From: Marinobacter sp. F4206
Lineage (GTDB): Bacteria > Pseudomonadota > Gammaproteobacteria > Pseudomonadales > Oleiphilaceae
NCBI RefSeq assembly: GCF_019392195.1
Contig: NZ_JAHXKI010000001.1
Span: 310,001-374,000, forward strand
Direction of reading: 5' to 3'
Length of the DNA: 64,000 nucleotides
Shown here one piece after another: positions 49,331 to 59,312 of the stretch (positions are counted from its first letter, which is position 1; each line of letters opens with the position of its first letter). The notes beneath the pieces were generated by a model. The model made no database searches and was not told the origin of the DNA. It saw only the letters and a program-made list of their open reading frames with translations. A program made the position numbers and the translations under genes.

Positions 49331-51040
49331 TTATTTACCTTTGGCTGGCGCTGAAGGAACCAGCCTGGGGACGTCCGCCTCCAGATCATTGTTGATCTGG
49401 ATAATGGTCATCGCTCCGGCGATGCCATCGACGGTCAGACCTTTGAGATCCTGATACCATCGAACTTGCTCCTCGGTCGACATTCGCTTGATCCGACCAT
49501 TTTCAGTCACGGAAGAACTGAACCTGTCTGCAAGCTCCATCATCCTGGCACCGATCCACAACTGTTCGGCCCGGCTGCCGTTGGCCGGCCCATCGGCCAG
49601 AAACTCGGGGCGACTCCACAATACCCGATACCCACCGAACCAATAGGGTTCAATACTTTCGAAAGAAACTTCACGAACGCCATTGGGCAGCACGATCTCA
49701 ACGACGTCCCCCTCAAGGCGACCAATGGCCACATAACCTCGATTCCCGGCTTCATCCTGCAACTCGAGAATGGCCGGGCGATCCAGAAATTCCAGACTTC
49801 GGCGCGAGCCCTGCCGTTCGAGGCAACCCAGGCCATCCTCGCGGGCAAACTGGCAGGCAACTGGGAAAAGTGCAGGACTGTAATCTCGATCCCACAGCGC
49901 AAACAATGACCGAAACGCGTCTGGCAAGCTTCGGGACTGTTCTGGGAAACTGAATGCATCCAACGCCTCGGCACCGGCGGATTCCGAAGCCTCCGGGGCC
50001 GGGGTGTCCGGATCGGAAGCGGGCGACTCCGTTGATGGCCCGGAGGTCTCCCGCTCAACGATACCCGCCTGAATGGCAGATGCCGCCAGCTCTGTCCGAA
50101 TCTCAGTCACGGTGACCGGCCAACGATCAACCAGCCAGGCTGTCCCGATCACCGCCACCAATAGCGACGCGGTCAGCATCAAATACCGGGAGGGTTGGAC
50201 AGACTCCCCTGACCTCTTCGACGACGATCCGGGAAAATCGCCCCGAACCTCACGCGCCGCCCGTCGAATATGGGCAGCTGTGATTTCGTGCTCCCCTTCG
50301 GCGTACGCGCCAAGCAAAGCCCGATCGCTGATCAGATTGATGAGGCGGGGAATGCCCTGGCTTTCCCGGTAAAGCTTCGACACCGCACCGGTCGTGAAAA
50401 TATCGCCACGCATACCGGCCACGCTGAGTCGGTAGCGTAAATAGTTCAGGAGTTCTGACTTACCAATGGCGTCCAGGTGATATCGGGCGGTTACCCGCTG
50501 ATTCAACTGCCGCAACTCAGGCAACGCCAGGATCTGCTGCAACTCGGGCTGTCCCAGCAACACGATCTGGAGCAGTTTCTTTTCTGCCGTTTCCAGATTG
50601 GTTAACAGCCGCAACTGCTCGAGTACATCCGCAGAGAGGTTCTGGGCCTCGTCAATCATCAGGACCTTGTGACGCCCGGCGGCATGGGCTTTCAACAAAT
50701 CCTGGTTAATGAGGTCAACCATCTCCTTGATGCTGGCGTTACCCTTGTGAGGAATCCCCATCTCACCACAGATGGATGACAGCAACTCCCGGGCCGACAA
50801 ACGCGGATTGAGGATCAAGGCGATATCCACGTGGTCCGGTGCGTTTTCAATGAAACACCGTGAAACCGTGGTTTTACCGGTCCCCACTTCACCCGTAATC
50901 ACGATAAAGCCGCCCTGCCCCTTAACACCGTACATCAGGTGCGCCAGCGCTTCTTTGTGGCGCTCACTCAGATACAGGTATCGAGGATCAGGGGCAATGG
51001 AAAACGGGGGTTCCCGAAAGCCGAAGAAATCGTAGTACAT
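49331..51040 (-). CDS. ExeA/GspA-like AAA+ ATPase with periplasmic peptidoglycan-binding domain
   Basis: A 569-residue protein. N-terminal MYYDFFGFREPPFSIAPDP and Walker A GEVGTGKTT (50-58), with KVLMIDEAQNL as Walker B, form the ExeA AAA domain. A membrane helix near 286-305 is followed by a periplasmic part with a PG_binding_1-like segment around 515-555 (MSTEEQVRWYQDLKGLTVDGIAGAM). ExeA inserts the secretin through peptidoglycan in Aeromonas. Paired with the GspB-like gene and dinG in one transcript. Confidence 0.88.
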   Translation of the reverse strand: MYYDFFGFREPPFSIAPDPRYLYLSERHKEALAHLMYGVKGQGGFIVITGEVGTGKTTVSRCFIENAPDHVDIALILNPRLSARELLSSICGEMGIPHKGNASIKEMVDLINQDLLKAHAAGRHKVLMIDEAQNLSADVLEQLRLLTNLETAEKKLLQIVLLGQPELQQILALPELRQLNQRVTARYHLDAIGKSELLNYLRYRLSVAGMRGDIFTTGAVSKLYRESQGIPRLINLISDRALLGAYAEGEHEITAAHIRRAAREVRGDFPGSSSKRSGESVQPSRYLMLTASLLVAVIGTAWLVDRWPVTVTEIRTELAASAIQAGIVERETSGPSTESPASDPDTPAPEASESAGAEALDAFSFPEQSRSLPDAFRSLFALWDRDYSPALFPVACQFAREDGLGCLERQGSRRSLEFLDRPAILELQDEAGNRGYVAIGRLEGDVVEIVLPNGVREVSFESIEPYWFGGYRVLWSRPEFLADGPANGSRAEQLWIGARMMELADRFSSSVTENGRIKRMSTEEQVRWYQDLKGLTVDGIAGAMTIIQINNDLEADVPRLVPSAPAKGK

Positions 51041-51103
51041 GGGTATCCAGTCTGGTACTCAGGCACCGGGTTCGTCGGCGTTAAACCGGCCCCGGCTCTT
51101 TAT

Positions 51104-51120
51104 GGCGGTATCATACCGCC
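51104..51120. other. Perfect inverted repeat between the DUF3336 patatin gene and gspA
   Basis: GGCGGTA (51104-51110), TCA, TACCGCC (51114-51120) lies 64 bases upstream of the gspA start and 21 bases after the patatin stop. No T-run; it could be an operator for gspA or a weak terminator for the patatin gene. Confidence 0.35.
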
Positions 51121-51140
51121 CGCTCCGCTGAGCTGTCATC

Positions 51141-52628
51141 TCAGGAATCGCCGGAATCCGAGTTGCTGACCAACCGGAGTTCCGACGTACGCCGGTTTTG
51201 TTGTTTCAATCGCCTGACGCAGCGCTCCAGTGTTTTCGATATTCGGGCGTGAGAACGGATCATCGATATCTTGGGCCAGGTAGCGCGCTCCCCGGCCAGA
51301 ATCATCTCTTTCACGTACGCCGGATCGGGGTTTGACAGCATTCGCCGGTAATCCTTCAGCGAGTAGGACGGCGCAATCGTGACATCGCCGGAATAGCGCT
51401 GGGCCATGATGGTGTAGAACTGACCGGACATTTGCCGTAACAACTCCGGTTTGAGGCGCTTGCGCAGGTAATCAAACACACCCTGGCCGTGAAACTGGAT
51501 CTCCGACTTGAGCAAATGCATCGGTAAGTTGGCGAGGGAGAGCTTTTCATCGTGTCCACGGTTAGCGAGGAACGGAACTACGTGCGGATTGGTCTGGCTG
51601 ACGATCGTGTAGTTAACGTCGTACAGGTGCATCAACCGTTCGATCGGGAGGTCGCTCACCACCGAGCCATCCACGAACTTGAGCCGGGGCATGTACGGCA
51701 GCGCATTACCGTGGATGTCTTTTTTCATCAGGGTGACCGGGGGAAAGATACCGGGTACCGCGGCACTGGCGAGCACAGCACTCCAAACCAGCAGATACGG
51801 TGAGGTATAACCGCACAACAATCGTGCCTTCTGGTGCGCCTGGATCGGCGAGACGCTGACGTTAATGGATCGCCCTGTCCGCTCGTAAGCTTCCTCGAAC
51901 GTATACTCGCCAATGTTCGCGCGCAGACAGGACTTGAGCTGCTCCTGATCCATCAAGCCGTCACCACGAACGGCGCTCAGTAATCCCCGCCATTTCCACG
52001 CCTTGAGATTGTGGTTCTCCGGAACCAGCATTTCCGGTATTTCTTCGTCGGTATGCACTCCAAGAATGCCGGCGATGATCGCCCCGATGCTGGACCCCGC
52101 AATCACCTGCGGCAACAGCCCTTTTTCCCACAACGCCTTGATGACCCCGAAATGGAACATCCCGAGGGTAGCTCCGCCACTGAGCAGGAGTGTGGGACGA
52201 CCATAGCTGGTCAGGGTATCGCGGAAAAACTGAAGTTTATCCGCGACAGAAAAGCCGGGGACAGGATGATCACAGAGGAAATCCAGCGCCTCACAGACCT
52301 GAGTGATGTATTCCTCCACCAGGTGCTTGGTACCTACCCTTGAATGGGTGTAGAGGGCAGGATTGCCCATGTTGCCCAGGTCATGGTGCAAACCCTCACG
52401 CAGTGCGCGTTTCAGGCGATCAAAGTCATTCTGTTGTCGATACTGTTTCAGGTTGCTGAGGCGGTCATAAATCACTTCATAATGGTAGAGGTCGGAGGCG
52501 AAGTCCTCCTTCCACTCGGCGGCCCCCTCAAGGAAGTCCAGTTCCAGAGCCGCAGCTTTCCACACTTCGTAGTTGGGTGCTTCGGCGAGCATCTTTCGGA
52601 ACTTCTTGATCCGTGGGTCCCTGATCAC
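51141..52628 (-). CDS. DUF3336-patatin lipase
   Basis: A 495-residue protein. An N-terminal DUF3336 region (about 10-140, YEVWKAAALELDFLEGAAEWK) precedes a patatin domain with oxyanion SGGATLG (150-156), the nucleophile in GSSIG (Ser180) and the catalytic Asp in FVDGSVVSDLP. This architecture is that of yeast TGL3/4/5-like triacylglycerol lipases and bacterial homologues; in an oil-degrading marine organism it may mobilise storage lipid (inference). GTG start at 52628 with a near-perfect Shine-Dalgarno (AGGAGGTGAC). 34 bases after mlaA. Confidence 0.87.
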   Translation of the reverse strand: MIRDPRIKKFRKMLAEAPNYEVWKAAALELDFLEGAAEWKEDFASDLYHYEVIYDRLSNLKQYRQQNDFDRLKRALREGLHHDLGNMGNPALYTHSRVGTKHLVEEYITQVCEALDFLCDHPVPGFSVADKLQFFRDTLTSYGRPTLLLSGGATLGMFHFGVIKALWEKGLLPQVIAGSSIGAIIAGILGVHTDEEIPEMLVPENHNLKAWKWRGLLSAVRGDGLMDQEQLKSCLRANIGEYTFEEAYERTGRSINVSVSPIQAHQKARLLCGYTSPYLLVWSAVLASAAVPGIFPPVTLMKKDIHGNALPYMPRLKFVDGSVVSDLPIERLMHLYDVNYTIVSQTNPHVVPFLANRGHDEKLSLANLPMHLLKSEIQFHGQGVFDYLRKRLKPELLRQMSGQFYTIMAQRYSGDVTIAPSYSLKDYRRMLSNPDPAYVKEMILAGERATWPKISMIRSHARISKTLERCVRRLKQQNRRTSELRLVSNSDSGDS

Positions 52629-52662
52629 CGGTCACCTCCTATCCTGTGCGAACAGTACAGCC

Positions 52663-53448
52663 TCAGAAATCTTCAAGCATCAGGTCTTCATCATCGCCGC
52701 TGGCAAACGGATCTTCCACCGGCTGACCATCATTAATGAGAAATTCCCTGCGCTGAAGAAACGCATTACGAACAAAAATGTAGCTATCACCCGAGATAAA
52801 ACCTTCTGCCGGGATCAGGTCTGCCCTGACATCGACGATTTGGACACCCCTTGCGTAGTAGTTCTCCGGGCTGTCCACGTTGTCCCAGAGTGACGGTAGC
52901 ACGAAAAGATCGGTCGCAAGACCGCCAAAGTGGCGGGGGCTGGAGGGGCCAAGAATCGGAAGCATCAGATAGGGGCCTGAGCCCGCGCCCCAGTACCCGA
53001 GGGTCTGACCAAAATCCTCTGGACGTTCCGGCAGATCAAAAGCCGTTGCCACATCGAAAAAACCGGCCAGTCCGAAGACCGTGTTATAAGTGAAGCGTCC
53101 TGCCGCGACGACGGCCGATTCTCCCTTTAGCTGCAGCAGACTGTTCGCCAGATTTCGTATTTCCTGCAGATTGTTGAAGAAATTCGTGATGCCACGATCG
53201 ACGATAGTAGGCGTAAAGGTCCGGTAAGTTTGCGCGACCGGCTTTAAAAACCATTGATCGATTGTTTCGTTAAACCGGAATACTTTACGGTTCCAGTTCT
53301 CATAGGGATCGGTCGGGTTTACCGGCGTTGAACCTGCCGGCGCAGGCTCCTGCATGGCCTGGGCCAGCGCCTTGCCGGTCGAGAATCCGGTCGCCATAGC
53401 GATCAAGAGAACAAAAAAGGGCCAGCGCCGGGGGAAAAGTTGTCTCAT
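52663..53448 (-). CDS. mlaA: MlaA/VacJ phospholipid-transport protein without lipobox
   Basis: A 261-residue protein. NPTDPYENWNRKVFRFNE and the RPEDFGQTLGYWGAGSGPYLMLP segment are classic MlaA, the outer-membrane component that removes surface phospholipid. Most MlaA proteins are lipoproteins, yet the signal sequence here (WPFFVLLIAMATGFSTGKALAQA) has no Cys at all, so signal peptidase I cleavage near ALA-QA is expected. The mature C-terminus is acidic. MlaFEDCB genes are not in the window. Weak Shine-Dalgarno. Confidence 0.9.
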   Translation of the reverse strand: MRQLFPRRWPFFVLLIAMATGFSTGKALAQAMQEPAPAGSTPVNPTDPYENWNRKVFRFNETIDQWFLKPVAQTYRTFTPTIVDRGITNFFNNLQEIRNLANSLLQLKGESAVVAAGRFTYNTVFGLAGFFDVATAFDLPERPEDFGQTLGYWGAGSGPYLMLPILGPSSPRHFGGLATDLFVLPSLWDNVDSPENYYARGVQIVDVRADLIPAEGFISGDSYIFVRNAFLQRREFLINDGQPVEDPFASGDDEDLMLEDF

Positions 53449-53541
53449 TATCTGCTCTTGGGTTGTTAAAGTCGTTTCGGTTCGTCGAAAATACCGGCGC
53501 TTTTCTTATCATTATTCAAGTCATTGTTCCGGAGAGAGCCA

Positions 53542-53949
53542 ATGCCAGTACCGGGTAATCATGTCTGCAGCCTTACAGCGCCGCTTCGCTGGGGCGATAT
53601 GGACGCCTACGGCCACGCCAACAATACGGTTTATTTCCGTTTTTTTGAGGAAGCCCGAATAGTCTGGCTCGCCTCGCTGGATCTGGGAGGCCCTGAAGAA
53701 CCCACCGGACCGGTTATTATAAAGACCAGTGCAACATTTCTGAAGGAGCTGAGCCATCCGGCTACAGTGGTGGTGGAAACATACGCTGACAAGGCAGGGA
53801 ATACCAGCCTGGACACCTACCATGTGATCACAGACGCTGATACCGGGGATGTATACGCGGAAGGATATGCCAAAGTAGTCTGGTTTGACCGTCAAACCCG
53901 CACTTCAACCCGGCTACCAGACACCCTGAGGGCGCTGGCAGCTGGATAG
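53542..53949 (+). CDS. Hotdog-fold acyl-CoA thioesterase (YbgC/FadM type)
   Basis: A 135-residue protein starting at the ATG 53542 (GGAGAGAG upstream); six extra upstream codons are rejected. It has the 4-hydroxybenzoyl-CoA thioesterase signature WGDMDAYGHANNTVYFRFFEEAR with the catalytic Asp (reported here in parts: WGDMDAYGHANN, VYFRFFEEAR). It probably hydrolyses acyl-CoA; chain length is unknown. It converges on the FabH-like gene with a 7-base gap and diverges from mlaA. Confidence 0.85.
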   Translation: MPVPGNHVCSLTAPLRWGDMDAYGHANNTVYFRFFEEARIVWLASLDLGGPEEPTGPVIIKTSATFLKELSHPATVVVETYADKAGNTSLDTYHVITDADTGDVYAEGYAKVVWFDRQTRTSTRLPDTLRALAAG

Positions 53950-53956
53950 AAGCAAG

Positions 53957-55078
53957 TCAGCGGCGGCGAACGACGACGCTGCCGATGGAATAACCGGCAC
54001 CGAACGAACAAATGACTCCGATGTCCCCGGCCTGCAGGTCTTCCTTGTGCTTATGAAACGCAATAATGGAGCCTGCAGAACTGGTGTTGGCATACTCATC
54101 AAGAATCACCGGGGCTTCATCCTCGGTGGCATCCCGACCCAAAACTTTTCGGGCGATCAACTGGTTCATGTTCAGATTGGCCTGGTGTAACCACATGCGG
54201 CGCAGGTCCTCCGGCGCCAGTGACAAACCCTGGAGTTGATTCTGAATGGTCTCGGCCACCAGCGGAGACACCTCCTTGAACACCTTACGACCCTGCTGGA
54301 TAAAGAGCTTATCCGGCTTGCCAATACCAGATTCGTCTGCCCGATTCAGGAAACCGAAATTGTTCCGGATGTTATTCGAGAATTGTGTCTTCAGGCTGGT
54401 CCCCAGGATTTCGTAGCCCTGACCCGAACCGGCATTCTCCTCCCGCTCGACCAGGATGGCGGTGCACGCATCACCGAAAATGAAGTGACTGTCGCGATCG
54501 CGAAAATTCAGATGACCCGAACAGATCTCGGGGCTGACCACCAGCACGGATCGTGCGGCGCCATTTTCAACCGAATTAACAGCAGCCTGAAGGCCAAACG
54601 TGGCAGAGCTGCAGGCCACGTTCATGTCGTAGGCGAATCCGTTGACGCCCAGCGCCTGCTGGACCTCGATGGAAATGGCCGGATACGCCCGCTGCAGATT
54701 GGAGCAGGCAACAATGACCGCATCGACGTCCGCCGCCGTCTTGCCCGCCTGCTCAAGTGCTTCCTTGCAGGCCGACAGCGCCATATCACACTGAACCGAA
54801 TGCTCGTCATTGCTGCGTTCGGGAATGAGGGGAGTCATCCGTGTCGGGTCGAGAATGCCGTCCTTGTTGATGACATGCCGGCGCTTGATGCCCGAGGCCT
54901 TTTCGATAAAGGCCGAGGAAGACGGCTGCAAAGGGGCCACCTCTCCTCGTGCAATGTCATCCGCATGCTCGGAATTAAACAGCTCAACGTACTGATTGAA
55001 CGCTTCAACCAGTTCGTCGTTATCGATGGTTTCCGGCGGTGTATAGAGACCGGTCCCGCTAATGACGGCTTTAATCAC
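53957..55078 (-). CDS. 3-oxoacyl-ACP synthase III-like (FabH family, octanoyl-CoA shunt type)
   Basis: A 373-residue thiolase-fold enzyme with the FabH triad Cys156 (MNVACSSATFG), His298 (WLHQANLN) and Asn331 (EYANTSSAGS). It is longer than housekeeping FabH (about 320 aa); the extra residues 28-60 (QYVELFNSEHADDIARGEVA) match, as I recall, P. aeruginosa PA3286, which condenses beta-oxidation-derived octanoyl-CoA with malonyl-ACP. GTG start. Location among lipid genes supports a fatty-acid salvage role. The substrate assignment is by recollection of similarity, not tested. Confidence 0.82.
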   Translation of the reverse strand: MIKAVISGTGLYTPPETIDNDELVEAFNQYVELFNSEHADDIARGEVAPLQPSSSAFIEKASGIKRRHVINKDGILDPTRMTPLIPERSNDEHSVQCDMALSACKEALEQAGKTAADVDAVIVACSNLQRAYPAISIEVQQALGVNGFAYDMNVACSSATFGLQAAVNSVENGAARSVLVVSPEICSGHLNFRDRDSHFIFGDACTAILVEREENAGSGQGYEILGTSLKTQFSNNIRNNFGFLNRADESGIGKPDKLFIQQGRKVFKEVSPLVAETIQNQLQGLSLAPEDLRRMWLHQANLNMNQLIARKVLGRDATEDEAPVILDEYANTSSAGSIIAFHKHKEDLQAGDIGVICSFGAGYSIGSVVVRRR

Positions 55079-55212
55079 ACTAACCCCACGTCATGGTTAT
55101 GAAAACTGAAAACTTGTCGGTAACGCTGCCAGAAATACTAACACAGTCTTTGGCATTTGCCCGCCAGCAAACCGTGCAAGCGGCACCGGATTGGTGCAAG
55201 GCTCGCCCCGAG

Positions 55213-58200
55213 CTACACCCGGGTCAGCTCCCATTGTTTGTCCAGCCGCTTGATCGATACCGTCATCGCAGTGCCCAGTTGCTGGGCGAAGAAGGAAACC
55301 CGATACTCTTCCAGCATCCACCGATAGGTGGTCAGTTCCGGATCCCGGATTCCCTGCCGTTGCTGCTCATCCCGTTTGCTGGCGAAACGGGACCAAAGCG
55401 GTTCGATGGTGTGCAGGAACTCCCGTTCCCGTCCTAGTTCCCGAGGCATTTTCTCAAGCCGGATCAGAGCCGCATCAAAGTACCGCCCGAATTCCGCAAG
55501 CCATTCAGACGGTGTGGCAACGAGAAACCCCGGATAGACCAGGTTCTGCAACTGGAATTTGAGATCCGCCATGCTGTTGGCAAGGGCCAGAGAGATCTTT
55601 CCCTTCAGTTGCTTTGCCACTTTCTGATAGCCAGACATGGCCTGATAAAGACGTTCGTCCGCTTCTTCAAGGGCAGGAATAAAGTCGCCGCGGTGGCGAT
55701 CAAAAACCTCGTCGAAATCTTCCTGGGTCCGGGGCAGACTGTCGCTCAGAAAATGCTCAATGGCGGTGGCAAGCAACAGATCGTCCAGCAATACCCTCGC
55801 CTGCCCGACCGGTGCGAACATAAGCGCCGATTGCTTGAATCGGGGCAGCTTTCGCTCCAGATCGTCGAGGGTTCGGCCGAATCGATTCAGTATCAGTCGG
55901 GCAACGGCCTGGCGTGTCGTGTCCTCGGCGGTCAGACGGTCCAGGCACCGAATCTGACGAACAGTCTTACCCATGTCTTCAAGCGCTGGATAAACGGTGA
56001 TCTGCATTCCGCCCTTTTCGGTTCGTACCTGCTCAGGGAGCTCCCCGAAACACCATTCGTCATACTCACCAGTCGGCTCGGCTGATTTGGATTCACTGGT
56101 TGCCGACGCCAATGCCTCTTCCGCCTTACCTTCTAACTGGTCCTGAAGCCGGGACGCCTCCCGGCCCTCAGCCATGACTTTCCCGCCGTCGCCCAGCACT
56201 CTGAGGTTCATTCGCAAGTGGCGGGGCAGGTCAGAATCCGGCCAGGCATCCGGATCAATCTGGACGCCGGTCATACGCCGGAGCTGCTCACCCAACTGCA
56301 AGGCCAGCGGTTCATTGGAAGGCTGAAGGTTTGCAAGCGCCGCATCCACGAAATCCGGTACCGGAACAAAATTACGCCGAAGGGATTTGGGCAGACCTTT
56401 CACCAGTGCCACACACTTCTCTCGAAGCAGACCTGGCACCAGCCATTCGAGCCGTCGGGACGGAATCTGCTTGAGCGCCATCAGCGGAACCTGAAGGGTG
56501 ACGCCATCGCGTTCACTGGTGGGCTCAAACTCGTAGCTCAAGGGATACCGGACACCTTCCCACTCAAGATAATCCGGGTAAAGATCACCAGCCCGATCAT
56601 CTACAGGGCGCTGGAGAATATCCTCTTCGGTCAGCTCCAGGCTTTTTAACTGGTCGACAGAGAGGCTCTTCCACCAGCTCTCGAAGTGTCGGCCACTGAC
56701 GATGTCCTGAGGCAAACGCTCGTCATAGAAGGCCACCAGTGCCTCGTCGTCCACCAAAAGATCCCTGCGCCGGGTTTTTTTCTCGAGATTCTCAACGGAA
56801 TCGAGCATTTCCCGGTTGCGGGCAATAAACGGCGCCTTCGACTGGTAATCACCCTCCACCAGGGCACGGCGAATGAACAGGTTTCGACATTCCTCAGGGT
56901 CTATTTTGCTGTAGGCAATGCGGCGCTTCGGAACAACATCCAAACCATAGAGCGTCACCTTCTCGTAGCCCATTACCTGGGCCCGCTTCTGCTCCCAATG
57001 TGGCTCGAAGTAATGGTGCTTGATTACGTGTGCCGCCAGCGGCTCAATCCATTCAGGCTGAATAGCGGCAACCATACGCGCGAATACCCGGCTGGTTTCC
57101 ACAATCTCAGTGGCCACAATCCATTTCGGCCCGGTCTTGGCCACTTTGGACCCCGGGAAGATCAGCACTTTCCGGTTTCGGGTCGCCAGATACTCTTTCT
57201 TCTCGACTTTAACCGCAACCTGCCCGAGCAGCCCGGCAAGGATGGCCGTGTGGAGCGCCTCGTAACTTGCCGCGCTCTTATTGAAAGCCAGCTTTTGCTC
57301 ACGACAAATCAGCGTGAGCTGCCGGTGGATATCACGCCATTCACGCATCCGCATCCAGCTGAGAAAATGCTTCTGGCACACGTTCTTCATCTGGTTCTGA
57401 GACAGTTCCTGGCGCTGTTCCTCATAGAAGTTCCAGATATTAAGGAGGGTGACGAAATCCGATTCCTTGTCGTTGAACGGCGCATGGGCCTGGTCCGCCG
57501 CCTGCTGTTTTTCCTGAGGTCGCTCCCTCGGGTCCTGAACACTCAGGCCAGCAATGATAATGAGTGTTTCGGCAAGACTGCCCTGCCCGGCCGCCGTTAC
57601 CAGCATCCGTGCCAGGCGTGGATCCAGCGGTAACCGAGCCATGGTCCGGCCCAACTTGGTAACACGGCGCTTGTCATCGACCGCGCTGAGTTCCTCGAGC
57701 AACTTATAGCCATCGTTCACCTGCCGCCTATCCGGTGACTCAAGAAACGGAAAGTGTCGAATTTCACCTAGTCCGGACGTCGCCATTTGCAGAATGACAG
57801 AGGCAAGATTGGTCCGCAGGATCTCCGGGTCGGTGTACTCCGGGCGGTTGATAAAATCTGTCTCGTCGTACAACCGGAAACAGATACCCGGGGCAACACG
57901 CCCGCACCGCCCTGCACGCTGATTGGCGCTGGCCTGGGAAATCGGCTCGATCGGAAGACGCTGAATCTTGGATCGGACACTGTACCGACTGATCCGTGCC
58001 ACACCCGTATCTATGACGTAGCGAATACCCGGCACGGTCAGCGAGGTTTCCGCAACATTGGTCGAAAGAACGATCCGGCGCCCGCGATGGGACTGGAACA
58101 CCCGGTTCTGTTCCTGGTTGCTCAAGCGCGAGTACAGAGGCAGCACTTCGGTATGCTTCAGGTCTACGTGACGCAATACTTTGCTAAGGGCACGGATTTC

Positions 58201-59148
58201 CCGCTCGCCTGGCAGAAACACCAGGACATCACCCGGCGGCTGCTTCTGTGCCCGTTCGTGCTGCTCAATCTCGTCGAGTGCACCCAGAACACCGTCGGTC
58301 CATCCCTGATCGCGATCATCCTCGTCGCCGGTCAACGGCCGGTAACGGATATCCACCGGGTAGGTTCGACCGCTGACCTCAATGACCGGCGCCTGATCAA
58401 AGAACTCGCTGAACCGTTCGACCTCAATGGTGGCCGAGGTGATGATCACCTTCAGGTCGGGTCGCTTGGGCAGAAGTTGTCGCAGGTATCCCAGGAGAAA
58501 ATCGATGTTCAGGCTGCGCTCGTGAGCCTCGTCGATGATCAGCGTGTCGTACCGATCGAGGAATCGGTCGTGCTGAACTTCCGCCAACAGGATCCCGTCG
58601 GTCATGACTTTGACCCGGGACTGCTCAGAGGTGTTATCGGTGAACCTTACCTGATACCCGATCTGCTGTCCGACCTGCTCCCCCAATTCGTCTGCGATCC
58701 TGGCGGCAACGCTCCGGGCAGCGATTCTGCGTGGCTGTGTATGGCCAATCAGGCCGCGAATGCCGCGCCCACTGTTCATGCAGATCTTGGGAATTTGCGT
58801 GGTCTTTCCCGAACCGGTCTCCCCGGCAATGATGACCACTTGATGATTCTCGATCGCCTCACGGATGTCATCGACCCGCTCTGAAACTGGAAGCCCCTCG
58901 GGGAATGAGGCGGGCTTGTGCTGCTGCCGTCGCCGCTGGACTGTTTCAAGGCCCTGTTGCAGCCATCGATCCATCTTTTCCAGGTCTTTCTGGCCCGGGT
59001 TCCCTTTCGAACGGGCAACCGTCTTGACGATTCGGGCCGCCTCTTGCTGGTTGCAGGCTTCCAGCTGCTCCATCAGGGCATTGACGGCGGGCTTTCCGTC
59101 CGGCTTCTGGTTTGCAGCACTGGCGTTATCGGAAGTTGTGTTTGTCAT
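55213..59148 (-). CDS. hrpA: ATP-dependent RNA helicase HrpA
   Basis: A 1311-residue protein from the ATG at 59148 (MTNTTSDNASAANQ), close to E. coli HrpA (1300 aa); an upstream open stretch crosses the fadD terminator and is discarded. It has DEAH-box motifs GETGSGKTT, TQPRRIAARSVA, DEAHERSLNIDF, SATIE and QRAGRCGRV, then the HA2, OB and DUF3418 domains characteristic of HrpA. HrpA rescues stalled or collided ribosomes. The Shine-Dalgarno ahead of the ATG is poor. The 134 bases downstream to the FabH-like gene hold no gene; they should include its promoter. Confidence 0.95.
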   Translation of the reverse strand: MTNTTSDNASAANQKPDGKPAVNALMEQLEACNQQEAARIVKTVARSKGNPGQKDLEKMDRWLQQGLETVQRRRQQHKPASFPEGLPVSERVDDIREAIENHQVVIIAGETGSGKTTQIPKICMNSGRGIRGLIGHTQPRRIAARSVAARIADELGEQVGQQIGYQVRFTDNTSEQSRVKVMTDGILLAEVQHDRFLDRYDTLIIDEAHERSLNIDFLLGYLRQLLPKRPDLKVIITSATIEVERFSEFFDQAPVIEVSGRTYPVDIRYRPLTGDEDDRDQGWTDGVLGALDEIEQHERAQKQPPGDVLVFLPGEREIRALSKVLRHVDLKHTEVLPLYSRLSNQEQNRVFQSHRGRRIVLSTNVAETSLTVPGIRYVIDTGVARISRYSVRSKIQRLPIEPISQASANQRAGRCGRVAPGICFRLYDETDFINRPEYTDPEILRTNLASVILQMATSGLGEIRHFPFLESPDRRQVNDGYKLLEELSAVDDKRRVTKLGRTMARLPLDPRLARMLVTAAGQGSLAETLIIIAGLSVQDPRERPQEKQQAADQAHAPFNDKESDFVTLLNIWNFYEEQRQELSQNQMKNVCQKHFLSWMRMREWRDIHRQLTLICREQKLAFNKSAASYEALHTAILAGLLGQVAVKVEKKEYLATRNRKVLIFPGSKVAKTGPKWIVATEIVETSRVFARMVAAIQPEWIEPLAAHVIKHHYFEPHWEQKRAQVMGYEKVTLYGLDVVPKRRIAYSKIDPEECRNLFIRRALVEGDYQSKAPFIARNREMLDSVENLEKKTRRRDLLVDDEALVAFYDERLPQDIVSGRHFESWWKSLSVDQLKSLELTEEDILQRPVDDRAGDLYPDYLEWEGVRYPLSYEFEPTSERDGVTLQVPLMALKQIPSRRLEWLVPGLLREKCVALVKGLPKSLRRNFVPVPDFVDAALANLQPSNEPLALQLGEQLRRMTGVQIDPDAWPDSDLPRHLRMNLRVLGDGGKVMAEGREASRLQDQLEGKAEEALASATSESKSAEPTGEYDEWCFGELPEQVRTEKGGMQITVYPALEDMGKTVRQIRCLDRLTAEDTTRQAVARLILNRFGRTLDDLERKLPRFKQSALMFAPVGQARVLLDDLLLATAIEHFLSDSLPRTQEDFDEVFDRHRGDFIPALEEADERLYQAMSGYQKVAKQLKGKISLALANSMADLKFQLQNLVYPGFLVATPSEWLAEFGRYFDAALIRLEKMPRELGREREFLHTIEPLWSRFASKRDEQQRQGIRDPELTTYRWMLEEYRVSFFAQQLGTAMTVSIKRLDKQWELTRV

Positions 59149-59233
59149 CAAAATGCAGGGTTGCTCTCGTTCGCGGTAGGTTTTCTGAGAATGGCGATAG
59201 TCTAGCGGGAAAGGCCTTGTCTTAAAAACGGAA

Positions 59234-59255
59234 AAACCCCGCCAGAGCGGGGTTT
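59234..59255 (-). terminator. Rho-independent terminator after fadD
   Basis: AAACCCCGC (59234-59242) pairs with GCGGGGTTT (59247-59255), CAGA loop; on the minus strand T-runs follow (59236-59232 and 59228-59224). It separates fadD from hrpA. Confidence 0.85.
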
Positions 59256-59312
59256 CCATCGCAACTGTAACGTCGCGCGGTTCCGGGCACCTGGGGTGCC
59301 CGTCCAACAGCC

